Shown piece after piece: positions 5,518 to 5,807 of a stretch of DNA of 5,807 nucleotides. Below the pieces are notes generated by a model. The model saw only the letters and a program-made list of their open reading frames with translations. It searched no databases and was not told where the DNA came from. The DNA is from Candidatus Fibrimonadales bacterium (GTDB lineage: Bacteria > Fibrobacterota > Fibrobacteria > Fibrobacterales > Fibrobacteraceae), in the NCBI GenBank assembly GCA_009788135.1, contig WQSA01000133.1, forward strand, positions 743 to 6,549, written 5' to 3'. The stretch's first letter is position 1. Every line of letters begins with the position of its first letter. The position numbers and the translations under genes are program-made.

Positions 5518-5807
5518 ATGCAAATCAACCATAACGTTCGCGCAATGGTGACTCAGCATGCTTTGTATCAAAACAACGGCATAATGAGCAAGTCACTCGA
5601 AAAACTCTCAACAGGCTTAAAAATCAACCGCGCCCAAGACGACGCTGCTGGTTTGGCTATGTCTGAGCAAATGAGAGGCCAGATTCGTGGCCTCGGAAAA
5701 GCCAAGCAGAATGCTCAAGACGGCATAGCCGCATTGCAGATAGCTGAAGGCGGTCTCGCAGAAGTCTCTAACCTTATGCAACGTCAGCGTGAATTAGCTG
5801 TACAAGG
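5518..5807 (+). CDS. Flagellin, N-terminal part (3' end beyond window)
   Basis: The open frame runs from ATG 5518 to the right edge (96 full codons, no stop). It is the conserved D0/D1 N-terminal domain of flagellin: MQINHNVRAMVTQ, KSLEKLSTGLKINRAQDDAAGLAMSEQMR (residues 25-53, the family hallmark) and IAALQIAEGGLAEVSNLMQRQRELAVQ (70-96). The protein is the filament subunit, secreted by the flagellar type III apparatus without a cleaved signal and packed as a coiled coil in the filament core. The segment MQRQRELAVQ (87-96) matches the region recognised by Toll-like receptor 5 in enterobacterial flagellins. The start is set by a near-ideal SD (GGAGGT, 5505-5510, 7 nt spacing), and a sigma-28 promoter lies upstream. 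The paralogue (fliC, hag or flaB type) cannot be named from this fragment. Confidence 0.97.
   Translation, partial: MQINHNVRAMVTQHALYQNNGIMSKSLEKLSTGLKINRAQDDAAGLAMSEQMRGQIRGLGKAKQNAQDGIAALQIAEGGLAEVSNLMQRQRELAVQ

Overview
The window comes from a flagellated bacterium of moderate G+C (low to mid 40s % by eye). It contains a leftward gene cluster (minus strand, six genes, the last cut by the left edge) and, divergent from it at the right edge, the start of a flagellin gene on the plus strand. The sequence alone does not fix the taxon. The flagellin begins MQINHNVRAMVTQ, and the cluster mixes a membrane SpoIIE/PP2C phosphatase, a Hanks-type kinase and a diguanylate cyclase. This points to a diderm, perhaps deep-branching lineage such as Fibrobacterota/Chitinivibrio-like or spirochaete-like, but that is only a guess.

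Minus-strand layout, in transcription order from right to left: (1) a 51-codon gene for a basic, single-pass membrane protein (5173-5328) with a strong Shine-Dalgarno; (2) a DNA polymerase III beta-clamp (DnaN) homologue (4023-5159); (3) a soluble Ser/Thr protein kinase (3094-4026) whose ATG overlaps the dnaN stop as ATGA; (4) a SiaA-like membrane phosphatase with a Cache-like sensor and a PP2C/SpoIIE domain (1281-3083); (5) a SiaD-like GGDEF diguanylate cyclase (536-1288) overlapping the phosphatase by 8 nt; (6) a SiaB-like GHKL-type kinase (539 to beyond base 1) overlapping the cyclase as ATGA. Junctions are overlaps or gaps of about 10-25 nt throughout, and no terminator-like hairpin plus T-run was seen inside, so the set is probably one transcript.

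Genes 4-6 match three of the four parts of the SiaABCD switch known from Pseudomonas aeruginosa. In that system SiaB phosphorylates SiaC, SiaA dephosphorylates it, and unphosphorylated SiaC activates the cyclase SiaD. The order here is A-D-B, and siaC is not in the window; it may lie just past the left edge. Unusually, the module appears to be co-transcribed with a second, Hanks-type kinase and a beta clamp.

The 189-nt divergent spacer (5329-5517) carries a consensus-perfect sigma-28 (FliA/SigD) flagellar promoter (TAAA-N15-GCCGATAA). It is followed by a roughly 107-nt leader that can fold into a three-stem junction and contains four GGA motifs, then a strong GGAGGT ribosome binding site for flagellin. 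A c-di-GMP control cassette thus sits back to back with the filament gene, which fits a motile/sessile decision point. No gene-free stretch exceeds 300 bases.
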